The notes: generated by a model not told the origin, from the sequence alone. A stretch of 64,000 nucleotides of DNA from Buchnera aphidicola (Ceratovacuna japonica) (GCA_024349705.1 AP026065.1:248001-312000); one strand, 5' to 3'. Shown: positions 1 through 8,728, counted from the first letter of the stretch. A program made the numbers and translations.

Positions 1-27
1 AATAAAACAATATAAAATTTTAAAAAA

Positions 28-723
28 ATGAAAAATACCAAATTTTTAATTCCTATTTTAATATATGCATTATTTAAAATGTATTCTTCAAATAATTCAA
101 ATGAAAATAATATTTTAGAAAAAAAAAATATTATATATAAAGATTTTAAATATAAAGATAATGGATCAATATTTAAAGAAAAAGATATAACAGATAAAAG
201 CGGAGATTCTTTATTTAATCAATATAAAAATTATAAAGTAGGAGATTTAATATCAGTATTAATAGAAGAAAACACATTAGCAACTAATAGAACTGCAAAT
301 AATGCTAAAAGATATGCAAGTAGCACTATAGGAGATAAAGAAAAAAAATATGGATTTAATAGAATAACTATGATTATAAAAAATTTATTTAAACTAAGTC
401 AAAAATCTGAAAATAATTTATTTGGAACTGGACAAAATTTTTCAGAAAATTTTTTATCAGGAATAATTACAGTTACTGTAAAAAAAATTTTATCAAACCA
501 AAATTTATTAGTATCAGGAACTAAAAACATAGTTATAAATAAAGGAAATGAAATACTAACATTTTCAGGAATAATAAATCCTGATGACATAAAAAAAGAT
601 AACAAAATAATTTCTACAAAAATATCTAATGTAAAAATAGAATGCTTGAGAAATGATTACACAATAGATATACAAAAAATGGGATGGTTACAAAGATTCA
701 TTTTGCATGTTATACCAATATAA
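28..723 (+). CDS. flgH: FlgH, flagellar L-ring protein
   Basis: Outer-membrane ring subunit of the flagellar basal body. At 231 aa it has about the usual family length (E. coli about 232). Family landmarks are GSIF at residues 46-49, a central GDL-type segment near residue 75, the 'FSGIINPDDI' segment, and the C-terminal GWLQRF motif at residues 219-224. The N-terminus is hydrophobic, but no cysteine is present there, so the lipoprotein box normal for FlgH is missing. It is followed by flgI and flgJ, the E. coli order. The upstream flank is cut by the window edge. In Buchnera such genes persist without motility, and the basal body has been suggested to act as an export or transport device (established idea, not shown here). 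Confidence 0.93.
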   Translation: MKNTKFLIPILIYALFKMYSSNNSNENNILEKKNIIYKDFKYKDNGSIFKEKDITDKSGDSLFNQYKNYKVGDLISVLIEENTLATNRTANNAKRYASSTIGDKEKKYGFNRITMIIKNLFKLSQKSENNLFGTGQNFSENFLSGIITVTVKKILSNQNLLVSGTKNIVINKGNEILTFSGIINPDDIKKDNKIISTKISNVKIECLRNDYTIDIQKMGWLQRFILHVIPI

Positions 724-835
724 AAAATTTGCACTATTTTATTAATGTGAAAATATTAATTTAAACATAAAAAAAAAAAAATATATTATAAAATTTAATT
801 ATTTTATATAAAAAAATTTTATATGTAAAACATAA

Positions 836-1897
836 ATGAAAAAAACATTAATTTTTAGTAAAATACTAATATTAGTATTATTATTTTTTACCAGTACATT
901 TTCTTTTGCAGAGAAAATTAAAGATTTAACTAACATAGATGGTGTTAGAGACAATCAATTAATAGGATATGGACTAGTAGTAGGTTTAGATGGGACTGGA
1001 GATTCAGTGTCACAAGTTCCTTTTACTATGTATGCTTTGAAAAATATATTAAATAAATTAGATATAACTGTAAAAAATAGTAATAATATGCAATTAAAAA
1101 ACATAGCTTCAGTTATGGTGACAGCAAAACTTCCATTATTTTCTGAAATAGGAGAAAAAATAAATGTTAGAGTATCTTCTATAGGAAACTGTAAAAGTTT
1201 AGAAGGAGGAACTTTAATATTAACTCCATTAAAGGGAATAGATAATAAAATTTACGTAACAGCTCAAGGTAAGATAACAATAGACAAAAAAAAATATGAA
1301 GAAAATAAAAATTTTAATTTAAATATTAACTTACATAAAAATTCTGGAAAAATATTTAATGGAGGTAATATTGAAAAAACAGTAAAAAATGATTTTTATA
1401 AAAAAGAAATAATAAATTTACAATTAAAAAATGAAAATTTTACTATAGCAAAAAAAATTAGTGATGAAATAAATAAATATTATCCAAATACAGCAATACC
1501 TATAAATTCTAAAAAAATAACTATATTAAATAATAAAAATATAAACAATAATATAGTAGAAATTATATCTAACATACAAAATATAAATATAAAAGTTCCA
1601 ATAGAGCCTAAAATAGTAATAAACAAAAAAAATGGATTAATAATAACAAATAGTAAAGTAAAAATAGAACCATGCAATATAAATTATAAAAATTTATGTA
1701 TAAATTTAAAAGAAGACATAAAAATAACTACTAAAAAAACAAAAGAAAAACAAATAACAATAAACAGTAGTATTTTTTTAGAAGATATGTTATCAATATT
1801 AAAAACTTTAAAAATTGAAACAGACGAAATAATAGAAATATTAAAAACTTTAAAGATTTCAAAATGTTTATTAGCTAAAATAGAAATTATAAAATGA
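836..1897 (+). CDS. flgI: FlgI, flagellar P-ring protein
   Basis: Periplasmic P-ring subunit around the flagellar rod. The 353 aa protein starts with a clear signal peptide: a lysine pair, about 18 hydrophobic residues and a likely cleavage after 'FSFA' near residue 25. The mature part opens with the family-typical segment 'IDGVRDNQLIGYGLVVGLDGTGD'-like, containing the GYGLVVGL core, and the C-terminal half ends with the conserved 'LKTLKI' repeats. Its TGA stop overlaps the flgJ start in an ATGA arrangement, so the two are translationally coupled. TGA is a rare stop here and needs release factor 2. Confidence 0.94.
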   Translation: MKKTLIFSKILILVLLFFTSTFSFAEKIKDLTNIDGVRDNQLIGYGLVVGLDGTGDSVSQVPFTMYALKNILNKLDITVKNSNNMQLKNIASVMVTAKLPLFSEIGEKINVRVSSIGNCKSLEGGTLILTPLKGIDNKIYVTAQGKITIDKKKYEENKNFNLNINLHKNSGKIFNGGNIEKTVKNDFYKKEIINLQLKNENFTIAKKISDEINKYYPNTAIPINSKKITILNNKNINNNIVEIISNIQNINIKVPIEPKIVINKKNGLIITNSKVKIEPCNINYKNLCINLKEDIKITTKKTKEKQITINSSIFLEDMLSILKTLKIETDEIIEILKTLKISKCLLAKIEIIK

Positions 1898-2148
1898 ACA
1901 ATATAAACAATGAAATAAATATAATTAAATTAAGTAATATAAATAAAGTAGAAAAAAAAAATTCTAATATAATAAAAGAAAAAATGGAAGAAATATTTAT
2001 AAAAATACTTTTAAGAAATATAAGAATTACAACTCCAAAAAATAAATTGTTTAATGAAAAAAACAATGAAATTTATAATGAAATATATGATCAAAAACTA
2101 TCAGAAATAATGAGTAAAAGAGGAATAAACTTTATACAAACTAAATAA
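1894..2148 (+). CDS. flgJ: FlgJ, rod-capping domain only
   Basis: An 84 aa protein beginning inside the end of flgI by a 4-base overlap. It matches the N-terminal rod-scaffold domain of FlgJ, which contains 'KMEEIFIKILLRNIR' and the 'YNEIYDQKLSEIMSKRGI' core seen in the family. The C-terminal muramidase domain of the roughly 313 aa E. coli protein is absent, as in other Buchnera. The call rests on this core and on its position after flgI; sequence alone is divergent. It probably caps or nucleates rod assembly but cannot cut peptidoglycan. Confidence 0.8.
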   Translation: MNNINNEINIIKLSNINKVEKKNSNIIKEKMEEIFIKILLRNIRITTPKNKLFNEKNNEIYNEIYDQKLSEIMSKRGINFIQTK

Positions 2149-2169
2149 CATTAAATTTTTTTTTGAAAA

Positions 2170-2208
2170 GCAGGAGGGATATATTAAAAAAAATATAAAA
2201 ACTCCTGC
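2170..2208. terminator. Hairpin between convergent flgJ and rne
   Basis: A 7-bp GC-rich stem (GCAGGAG with CTCCTGC) encloses a 25-base AT loop, between genes that converge. A and T runs lie on both sides. It stands out sharply from the AT background and probably terminates transcription from one or both sides. Confidence 0.65.
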
Positions 2209-2251
2209 GAAAAAAATATAAAACATTATAAAAAAAAATAAAAATAAAATT

Positions 2252-3802
2252 TTACAATAAATTAACAATATTGTTTATGTTATATTTTTTTATAATTTTT
2301 TTTATAGTATTTTTCTTTTTTATATTTTTATAAACTCTAGAAACAAAAAATTCTGGATATTTTATTTCTCTACTAAAGAAAACTATAATTTTTTTTTTTT
2401 TGTTTATTTTTTTTATACTACTAATATAATTTATTTTATTTTCTTCAAAATATATATTAGTACTTTCAGGAAGTATTATATTAATTCCATAAATGTTATC
2501 TTTACAAATTTTCTCTTCTACTAATCTAAATACAGATATAAAAAAAGATTTATTGTCTAATAAAAAACCTTTTCCATAACATTTATAACATAAACAACTA
2601 TTATATATTCGTAGTACAGAATTTAATCTTTGTCTAGACATTTCTAACAAACCAAATTTAGAAATATCTCCTATTTCAATTTTAGCTTTATCCATTTTTA
2701 TTAATTTTCTTAGTCTATTTTTTATTATCTCTTTGTTTTTAAAAAATTCCATGTCTATAAAATCTATTACTATTAAACCACCTAAATCTCTAATCTTTAT
2801 TTGATAAAATATTTCTTCTATAGCTTCCATATTGGTATTAAATGCAGTTTCTTCTATACTGCTATATTTTTTAGATCTAAAAGAATTAACATCAATTGCT
2901 ATTAAAGCTTCAGTATTATCTATAGTAATAGACCCTCCAGAACGAAGCATTATATTTCTTTTAAATAAATTATTTATTTTAGATTCTATTTCATAAAAAC
3001 TAAACAAAGAAACTTTTTTTCTATGAATTTTTATAATGTTAAAAAGCAAAAAATTTTTTACATAAAAAAAATGTTTATAAATTTTCTTTAATATTTTTGG
3101 ATTATCTATAATTATTTCATCCATATCATGGTGTAGACAATCTTTAAACGTTTTTGTTACTATATCGCTTTCTTTATAAATTAATCCAGGATGATCCATT
3201 TTTTTATAACTTTTATTTATTTTTTTCCATAATCTTATTTTTATGTTTATTTCTTTTTGAATATATTTAATAGAAGTTTTTATTCCAGCTGTTCTAATTA
3301 TAAAACCAATGTTATTAGATGTTTTTATAAAAGAAATATTTTTTTTTATTTTATTTCTATAATCTCCAGTTATTTTTTTAGATATTCCTTCCTTATTTAT
3401 ATTATTAGGTAATAAAACAGAATATATTCCAGGTAAACTTATATAAGTTGTTAAAAAAGCTCCTTTATTTTCAGTTTCTTCTTTAATTACTTGTACTAAT
3501 ATGTTAATGTTAAACTTTAAAAAATTATTTTTATTTATATAATTTATATTATTATAACTATTATTGTAAATTTCAAAATTATATATTTCTTTTGTAGGAA
3601 GAAATCCATTTTTTTTTACACCATAATTTATAAAAAAAGCATCTAAACTTTTTTCAAATTTTATTATTTTCCCTTTATATATATTATATTTATTCCTCTT
3701 ATTTATGTTATTTTCTACATTTAAATAACACAATCTATTTTTATCCAAAATAGCAATTCTTGTTTCATTTTTTTTAATAGAATTTATTAACATTCTTTTC
3801 AT
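2252..3802 (-). CDS. rne: RNase E, catalytic half only
   Basis: Endoribonuclease that starts mRNA decay and matures rRNA and tRNA. Its 516 aa correspond to the N-terminal catalytic part (about residues 1-529) of the 1061 aa E. coli enzyme. An S1 domain lies near residues 35-120. The two metal-binding aspartates are visible in 'AIDVNS' near residue 303 and 'VIDFIDM' near 346. The zinc-link cysteines appear as CYKC near residues 404-407, in place of CPRC. The C-terminal scaffold that binds RhlB, enolase and PNPase is gone, so no canonical degradosome can form on it, although pnp, eno and deaD are in this window. rne is divergent from rluC, as in E. coli. Confidence 0.95.
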   Translation of the reverse strand: MKRMLINSIKKNETRIAILDKNRLCYLNVENNINKRNKYNIYKGKIIKFEKSLDAFFINYGVKKNGFLPTKEIYNFEIYNNSYNNINYINKNNFLKFNINILVQVIKEETENKGAFLTTYISLPGIYSVLLPNNINKEGISKKITGDYRNKIKKNISFIKTSNNIGFIIRTAGIKTSIKYIQKEINIKIRLWKKINKSYKKMDHPGLIYKESDIVTKTFKDCLHHDMDEIIIDNPKILKKIYKHFFYVKNFLLFNIIKIHRKKVSLFSFYEIESKINNLFKRNIMLRSGGSITIDNTEALIAIDVNSFRSKKYSSIEETAFNTNMEAIEEIFYQIKIRDLGGLIVIDFIDMEFFKNKEIIKNRLRKLIKMDKAKIEIGDISKFGLLEMSRQRLNSVLRIYNSCLCYKCYGKGFLLDNKSFFISVFRLVEEKICKDNIYGINIILPESTNIYFEENKINYISSIKKINKKKKIIVFFSREIKYPEFFVSRVYKNIKKKNTIKKIIKKYNINNIVNLL

Positions 3803-3966
3803 AAAATTATATTTATACCTATAAATAAATAAAAAAACATATTAACATAATATTAATATTATTAAAAAATATTAAAAAAAAATAAAAATTATAAATTTAT
3901 ATAAAAAATTATATAAACAACATATAAACTTTAATAAAGAAAACAAAAATTTAATTATATAAAAAT

Positions 3967-4899
3967 ATGAAAAATAAATATACTAATGTAAAAAAAATAT
4001 TAGTAGAAGAAGATTCTGAAGGGCAAAGAATAGATAATTTTTTTAAAAAAAAATTTAAAAATATTTCCAAAAATGCAATATATACAATGATAAGAAAAGG
4101 AAGAATAAGAATAAATAAAAAAAGAATAAAAGCAAAAAGAAAACTAAAAATAAACGATATAATTAGAATTCCTCCAATATATAAAATAAATAAAGACATA
4201 AAAAAAAAAATATGTATAAATAGTTATAAAAATATTATAAAAAAAAGAATTTTATATGAAGATAAATACTTAATAATAATAAATAAACCAAAAAAAATTG
4301 CTGTACATGGAGGAAGTGGAATAAATTTTGGTATAATAGAAATAATAAGATTTATGTATCCTATAGAAAAAAACTTAGAGTTAGTTCATAGATTAGACAA
4401 AGAAACTTCAGGAATACTGTTAATATCTAAAAAAAGATTTGTATTAAGAGATTTACATAAACAAATAAAAAATAGAACTACAAAAAAGATATATACTGCA
4501 GTAATACATGGATGTTGGCCTAAAAAAAGAAAAAAAGTAAAACTTCCATTATTAAAAACCAAAAATATATATGGAAAAAGATTAGTAATAGTAAAAAAAA
4601 ATGGTAAAATTTCAGAAACATGGTTTAAAATAAAAAAAAAATATAAAAAAATTACAATAATGCAAATAAGACCAATAACAGGAAGAACTCATCAAATAAG
4701 AGTTCATACATCAAAAATTGGGCATCCTATAGTAAATGATAATAGATATGGAGATAGAAATTTAGATAAAAAAATTAATATAAATAATAAAAATTTATGC
4801 TTACATGCATGCGAATTTTCTTTTATACATCCTAAAACAAAAAAAGAAATTAATATAATATCTAATGAAAAAATAACTTTTAAAAACATTAATATATAA
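3967..4899 (+). CDS. rluC: RluC, 23S rRNA pseudouridine synthase
   Basis: Makes pseudouridines at 955, 2504 and 2580 of 23S rRNA in E. coli. The 310 aa protein has an N-terminal S4 RNA-binding domain (about residues 15-75, 'IDNFFKKKFKNISKNAIYTMIRKGRI'-like) and a RluA-type catalytic domain with the HRLDKETSG motif holding the catalytic Asp, followed by 'GRTHQIRVH'. It is divergent from rne and lies just upstream of rpmF, as in enterics. RluD (39348-40295) is the only other RluA-family member in the window; the E. coli-like neighbourhood decides the name. Confidence 0.9.
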   Translation: MKNKYTNVKKILVEEDSEGQRIDNFFKKKFKNISKNAIYTMIRKGRIRINKKRIKAKRKLKINDIIRIPPIYKINKDIKKKICINSYKNIIKKRILYEDKYLIIINKPKKIAVHGGSGINFGIIEIIRFMYPIEKNLELVHRLDKETSGILLISKKRFVLRDLHKQIKNRTTKKIYTAVIHGCWPKKRKKVKLPLLKTKNIYGKRLVIVKKNGKISETWFKIKKKYKKITIMQIRPITGRTHQIRVHTSKIGHPIVNDNRYGDRNLDKKININNKNLCLHACEFSFIHPKTKKEINIISNEKITFKNINI

Positions 4900-4928
4900 A
4901 AAATATATAATAAAATTAAGGACAAAAC

Positions 4929-5093
4929 ATGGCTGTACAAAAAAGCAAGCATTCAAGATCTAAAAGAGATATGAGGAGATCTCAAGATAAATGCAAAATT
5001 TTTCAAATATCTATAGACAAACTATCTAAAGAAAAACATATAAGACATCATATAACAAAAAAAAAATTTTATAAAGGTAAAAAAAAATTTTAA
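4929..5093 (+). CDS. rpmF: Ribosomal protein L32
   Basis: Small 54 aa ribosomal large-subunit protein. It begins MAVQ and carries the SRSKRDMRRS core and the KHIRHHIT segment of bacterial L32 (E. coli 57 aa). A good ribosome-binding site, AAGGAC at 4918-4923, lies six bases before the ATG. The last residues of the E. coli protein are trimmed. In E. coli it heads the rpmF-plsX-fabH-fabD operon. Here plsX and fabH are missing and a hairpin follows at once. Confidence 0.95.
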   Translation: MAVQKSKHSRSKRDMRRSQDKCKIFQISIDKLSKEKHIRHHITKKKFYKGKKKF

Positions 5094-5100
5094 AATAAAA

Positions 5101-5138
5101 AAATTCTATATGAACAATATTATCATATAGAATTTTTT
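5101..5138 (+). terminator. Intrinsic terminator after rpmF
   Basis: A perfect stem of about 12 bp (AAATTCTATATGA with TCATATAGAATTT) around a short loop, followed by a T run (5129-5137). It sits 8 bases after the rpmF stop, so fabD probably depends on read-through or its own promoter. Confidence 0.8.
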
Positions 5139-5174
5139 TAAAAAAACTTAACAAAAATTGAACATAAGGAAAAA

Positions 5175-6119
5175 ATGAAATTTTCTATAATTTTCCCTGG
5201 GCAAGGTAAATACAATACACAAAAATTAATAAAATTATATAAATATGACAATTCAATAAAAAACATATTTGAAGAAGCTTCTGATATTATAAAATATAAT
5301 ATTTGGAAAAATATTTATAATACTTCTATAAAAAAAATAAAAAATAGATATTTTCAACCAATAGTAGTAACTATATCAATAGCAATATATAAATTATATA
5401 TAAAACATATAAAATTAAAACCAAAAATAATTGCTGGTTATAGTTTAGGAGAATATTCATCATTAATATGTTCAAAATCTATAAGTCTTAAAGATTGTCT
5501 TTCATTAATAAAATCAAGAGGGAAACTTATGGAAGAAATATCTAAAAAAGACAAATTTTCTACAAATATAATATTTGGTTTGTCAGAAAAAAAAGTATTT
5601 AAAATTTGTAAGAAATGCTCTAACAATAATATTGTTGTAGAAATATCTAGTGTAAATGCAAATAATATAATTACAATTTCAGGAAATAGAACAGCAGTAA
5701 ACCTAGCTTCGAAATTATGCAAAAAATATATATATACAAAAATTTTATCTATACCATTATCCACTCCTGTACATTGTAATGTATTAAAATCTATAAAAAA
5801 TAGATATTTAAAAATTTTAAAAAAAACTAAATTTAAAAATCCAATATATAAAATAGTTAATAATGTAGATGCAAATAATATTTATAACAAAAAAAATATA
5901 AAAAAATATTTATGTAAGCAACTATATAAAAAAGTAAAATGGAAAGAATGTATTGACTATATTATTAAAAAAAATGTAAAATTATTTTTAGAAATGAGTA
6001 CTAATAAAATTTTTATTAAAAAAAATAATAATATTATAAAAACAATAACTATGAACAGTAAAAAAAATATTTTATATGCAAAAAAAATTATAAAAAATAA
6101 AAAAAAAAAGTTGCTATAG
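5175..6119 (+). CDS. fabD: FabD, malonyl-CoA:ACP transacylase
   Basis: Loads malonyl groups on acyl carrier protein for fatty-acid synthesis. The 314 aa protein has the N-terminal FPGQG motif, the nucleophile Ser90 in GYSLGEYS and the partner His200 in PVHC. A ribosome-binding site AAGGA lies just upstream of the ATG. The last codons run through an 11-A tract (6099-6109) and end at TAG 6117-6119. The coding region of fabG overlaps this tail in another frame. If the tract had 12 A, the fabD frame would continue without a stop into fabG. The natural C-terminus may therefore be earlier or altered. Confidence 0.93.
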   Translation: MKFSIIFPGQGKYNTQKLIKLYKYDNSIKNIFEEASDIIKYNIWKNIYNTSIKKIKNRYFQPIVVTISIAIYKLYIKHIKLKPKIIAGYSLGEYSSLICSKSISLKDCLSLIKSRGKLMEEISKKDKFSTNIIFGLSEKKVFKICKKCSNNNIVVEISSVNANNIITISGNRTAVNLASKLCKKYIYTKILSIPLSTPVHCNVLKSIKNRYLKILKKTKFKNPIYKIVNNVDANNIYNKKNIKKYLCKQLYKKVKWKECIDYIIKKNVKLFLEMSTNKIFIKKNNNIIKTITMNSKKNILYAKKIIKNKKKKLL

Positions 6120-6826
6120 TAACAGGAGCTAGTTCAGGAATAGGAAAATCAATCTCTAAAAAACTTTGTAAAAAAGGAATAATAGTAATAGGCATTGCAT
6201 CTTCTAATAATGGATTAAAAAATATGAAAAAATATATTAAAAATAAGAAACAAAGATTTTTAATAAATTTTAAAAATGTTAAAAACATTAAAAAAATTAT
6301 ATCAAAAATTTATAGTAAATTTGGATCTATTGATATATTAATAAATAATGCTGGGGCTAAAAAAGACAAAATTATATTAAATATGACAAAAAAAAACTGG
6401 TCAGATATAATAAAAATTAATTTAACATCTGTTTTTTTAATGTCTAAAAATGTAATAAAATATATGATAAAAAATAAATATGGAAGAATAATTAGCATAA
6501 GTTCTATAGTAGGAGAAACCGGAAATATAGGTCAATCTAATTATTCTGCATCAAAATATGGAATAATAGGTTTTAATAAATCATTAGCTTTAGAAGTTGC
6601 AAAATATGGAATAACTTCTAATGTTGTATCACCTGGATTTATAGAAACTAAAATGACAAAAAATATAAAAAAATATAAAAAAAATATTTATATAAAAAAA
6701 ATACCACTAAAAAAGTTTGGAAAAGTAGAAGATGTAACAAATGCAGTAATGTTTCTTGTGTCTAAAAAATCTTCTTATATAACAGGACAAACAATACATG
6801 TAAATGGTGGAATGTACATGGAATAA
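6101..6826 (+). CDS. fabG: FabG, 3-oxoacyl-ACP reductase (no start codon in frame)
   Basis: NADPH-dependent reductase of fatty-acid elongation. The frame shows the cofactor motif TGASSGIG (from about 6122), 'NNAG', and the catalytic Ser plus YSASK (Tyr at 6542-6544), ending 'HVNGGMYME'. The frame is open only after TAA 6098-6100 and has no ATG, GTG or TTG before the nucleotide-binding motif. The first in-frame ATG (6224) would delete that motif, so it cannot be the true start. Adding one A to the 11-A tract at 6099-6109 joins this frame to codons AUA 6090 or AUU 6087, giving a normal FabG N-terminus, and also to the whole fabD frame. Translation thus needs slippage or an odd start. All catalytic residues are intact. 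Confidence 0.88.
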   Translation, partial: KKKVAIVTGASSGIGKSISKKLCKKGIIVIGIASSNNGLKNMKKYIKNKKQRFLINFKNVKNIKKIISKIYSKFGSIDILINNAGAKKDKIILNMTKKNWSDIIKINLTSVFLMSKNVIKYMIKNKYGRIISISSIVGETGNIGQSNYSASKYGIIGFNKSLALEVAKYGITSNVVSPGFIETKMTKNIKKYKKNIYIKKIPLKKFGKVEDVTNAVMFLVSKKSSYITGQTIHVNGGMYME

Positions 6827-6842
6827 AAAATTCAGGAAAAAA

Positions 6843-7091
6843 ATGAAAAATACAAAAAATATTATAAAAAATATAATATCAAAACAATTTAAAATAAATA
6901 TAAAAAAAATAAAAGACGATTTTTCTTTAGAAAAAGATGCTAATATAGATTCTTTAGAAAAAATAGAATTCATTATCAGAATAGAAGAAAAATTTGACAT
7001 AAAAATAAAAGACAGAGAAATAGAAAAATTAACAACAGTAATGGATATTACAAAATATATATTAAAAAAAAATGAAAATAAAAAAAAATAA
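6843..7091 (+). CDS. acpP: AcpP, acyl carrier protein
   Basis: Carries growing acyl chains on a phosphopantetheine arm. The 82 aa protein has the DSL motif with the attachment serine at residue 37 (Ser36 in E. coli). A longer in-frame start at 6804 exists, but the ATG at 6843 follows AGGA at 6834-6837 and gives the family's normal N-terminus. It follows fabG by 16 bases; its 3' end overlaps tmk by 20 bases. It is more basic than usual: many of the acidic helix-II residues that partner enzymes recognise remain (EKIEF, EEKF), but the tail is lysine-rich. fabF, which follows acpP in E. coli, is missing here. Confidence 0.92.
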   Translation: MKNTKNIIKNIISKQFKINIKKIKDDFSLEKDANIDSLEKIEFIIRIEEKFDIKIKDREIEKLTTVMDITKYILKKNENKKK

Positions 7092-7734
7092 CAAAAAGTA
7101 TAATAATAAATTTATAGTACTTGAAGGAATAGAAGGATCTGGAAAAACCGAAATGCTAAAATATTTAAAAAAAATATTAAAAAAAAAAAATATAAAAAAA
7201 ATAATATGTGTTAGACAACCAGGAGGAACAATTATATCTGAAAGAATAAGATCAATAATAAAAGAAGAAGTACAAGGTGAAAAAATTGATAGTAAAACAG
7301 AAATACTGTTATTTTATGCATCTAGAATACAATTATTAAAAAATAAAATATTACCATATTTAAAAAGAGGATATTATGTTATTTCTGACAGACATAATTT
7401 ATCTACAATAGCTTACCAAACAGTATATAAAAAAAATAATAAAAAAATAATATATAACTTGTCTAAAACTTTAATAAAAAGAAATGAGCCGGACTTAACT
7501 ATATATTTTGATACTTTACCTGTAATAGGGTTAAATAGAATAAGTGTAAGAAAAAAAATAGATAGAATAGAGAAAAAAGGAATAGAATTCTTTTCAAAAG
7601 TTAGAAAAAATTACTTAAAAGAAATAAAAAAAATATCTAATAAAATAGTTATAAATTCTTCATTGGAAAAAAAATATGTAAAAAAAAACTTAAAAAAAAA
7701 AATTATTAATTGGTTAGAAAAAAATGAAAAATAA
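7072..7734 (+). CDS. tmk: Thymidylate kinase
   Basis: Phosphorylates dTMP to dTDP. The 220 aa protein (E. coli 213) has a P-loop GIEGSGKT at residues 19-26, a DR motif in 'VISDRHNLSTIAYQ' and the 'RQPGGT' segment. It starts within the end of acpP and overlaps holB by 11 bases, so acpP-tmk-holB is a compact unit. The E. coli neighbours pabC and mltG, which would lie before tmk, are absent. Confidence 0.95.
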   Translation: MKIKKNNKKYNNKFIVLEGIEGSGKTEMLKYLKKILKKKNIKKIICVRQPGGTIISERIRSIIKEEVQGEKIDSKTEILLFYASRIQLLKNKILPYLKRGYYVISDRHNLSTIAYQTVYKKNNKKIIYNLSKTLIKRNEPDLTIYFDTLPVIGLNRISVRKKIDRIEKKGIEFFSKVRKNYLKEIKKISNKIVINSSLEKKYVKKNLKKKIINWLEKNEK

Positions 7735-8728
7735 ATTATATCCATGGTTATTAAATTATTATAAAAAAATAACTAAAATGTTAAAAATAAGACAACACAG
7801 TTCTATTTTAATAAATTCTAATAAAAATTCAGGAACTGAAAAACTTATATGCTACGTAAAAAAATGGATATTTTGTGAAAATGTAAAAAAAGAATACTTC
7901 TGTAATAAATGCATAAAATGTAAACTAATAGAACAAAATAACTTTTCTGATATATATAATTTAACACTTTTTAAAAAAATAAAAATAAATAATCTAAGAC
8001 AAATAACAAAAAAAATACTACTAACTCCACAACATAGTAAAAAAAAAGTGGTATATATAAAAAATTCTGAATTACTAACAGAACTAGAAAGTAATACATT
8101 ACTTAAAATTATTGAAGAACCTCCAAAAAATACAATATTTTTTTTACAAACAAATAAAATAAAAAATATAATATCTACTCTAAAAAGTAGATTGTATATA
8201 ATAAATATATTTAATTTAAAAAAAGAAAAAAATATAAAATGGTTATTAACCAATACAAATTTTGATTATAAAATATGTAAGCAAGCAATAGAAATTAGCA
8301 ACAACTCTCCTATATTTGCAAAAAAAATATTAACAGAAAATTTTTTGGAAACTAGAAAATATTTTTATAAATGTTTATTAAAAAAAATAAAAAAAAAAAA
8401 AATTATAGATCTTTTTAATATAATAAAAAAAAAATGTATAATTTTTTTTTTAAACTTAATATATACTATATTTTTAGACTCAATAAAATATAAAAAAAAA
8501 ATGTTTAATCATATAATAAATACAGATCAAAAAAAATTAATAGTTATAATATCAAAAAAATTTAATAAAAATATTATATATAAAAGTATATCTTCATGGA
8601 TGCAGTTTGAAAAAAATATTACTAGTATAAATAGAATAAATTATGAACTAGTTTTATTAGAACAAATTTTTAAATGGGAAAAAATATTAACTAAAAAAAC
8701 TAATAATTTACTTTTACCAGAAGTATAA
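7724..8728 (+). CDS. holB: HolB, DNA polymerase III delta' subunit
   Basis: Clamp-loader subunit. The 334 aa length is that of E. coli delta'. It starts 'YPWLLNYYKKI' like the family, has a four-cysteine zinc module (FCNKC..KC, about residues 50-65), and the sensor segment 'LLKIIEEPPKNTIFFL' around residues 127-142. The P-loop position is degenerate, normal for delta', which does not hydrolyse ATP. The C-terminal half is very divergent. It sits in the conserved tmk-holB-tatD order. The partner delta (holA) is at the right edge of the window. Confidence 0.92.
   Translation: MKNKLYPWLLNYYKKITKMLKIRQHSSILINSNKNSGTEKLICYVKKWIFCENVKKEYFCNKCIKCKLIEQNNFSDIYNLTLFKKIKINNLRQITKKILLTPQHSKKKVVYIKNSELLTELESNTLLKIIEEPPKNTIFFLQTNKIKNIISTLKSRLYIINIFNLKKEKNIKWLLTNTNFDYKICKQAIEISNNSPIFAKKILTENFLETRKYFYKCLLKKIKKKKIIDLFNIIKKKCIIFFLNLIYTIFLDSIKYKKKMFNHIINTDQKKLIVIISKKFNKNIIYKSISSWMQFEKNITSINRINYELVLLEQIFKWEKILTKKTNNLLLPEV

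Noticed and set aside
399..605. Minus-strand open frame inside flgH
   Set aside because: Antisense shadow of a real gene; hydrophobic Phe-rich composition comes from the AT bias. The same holds for the other antisense Phe/Ile-rich frames across the window.
6224..6826. fabG starting at the ATG 6224
   Set aside because: It would remove the TGASSGIG cofactor motif, which is encoded just upstream in the same frame, so it cannot be the functional start.
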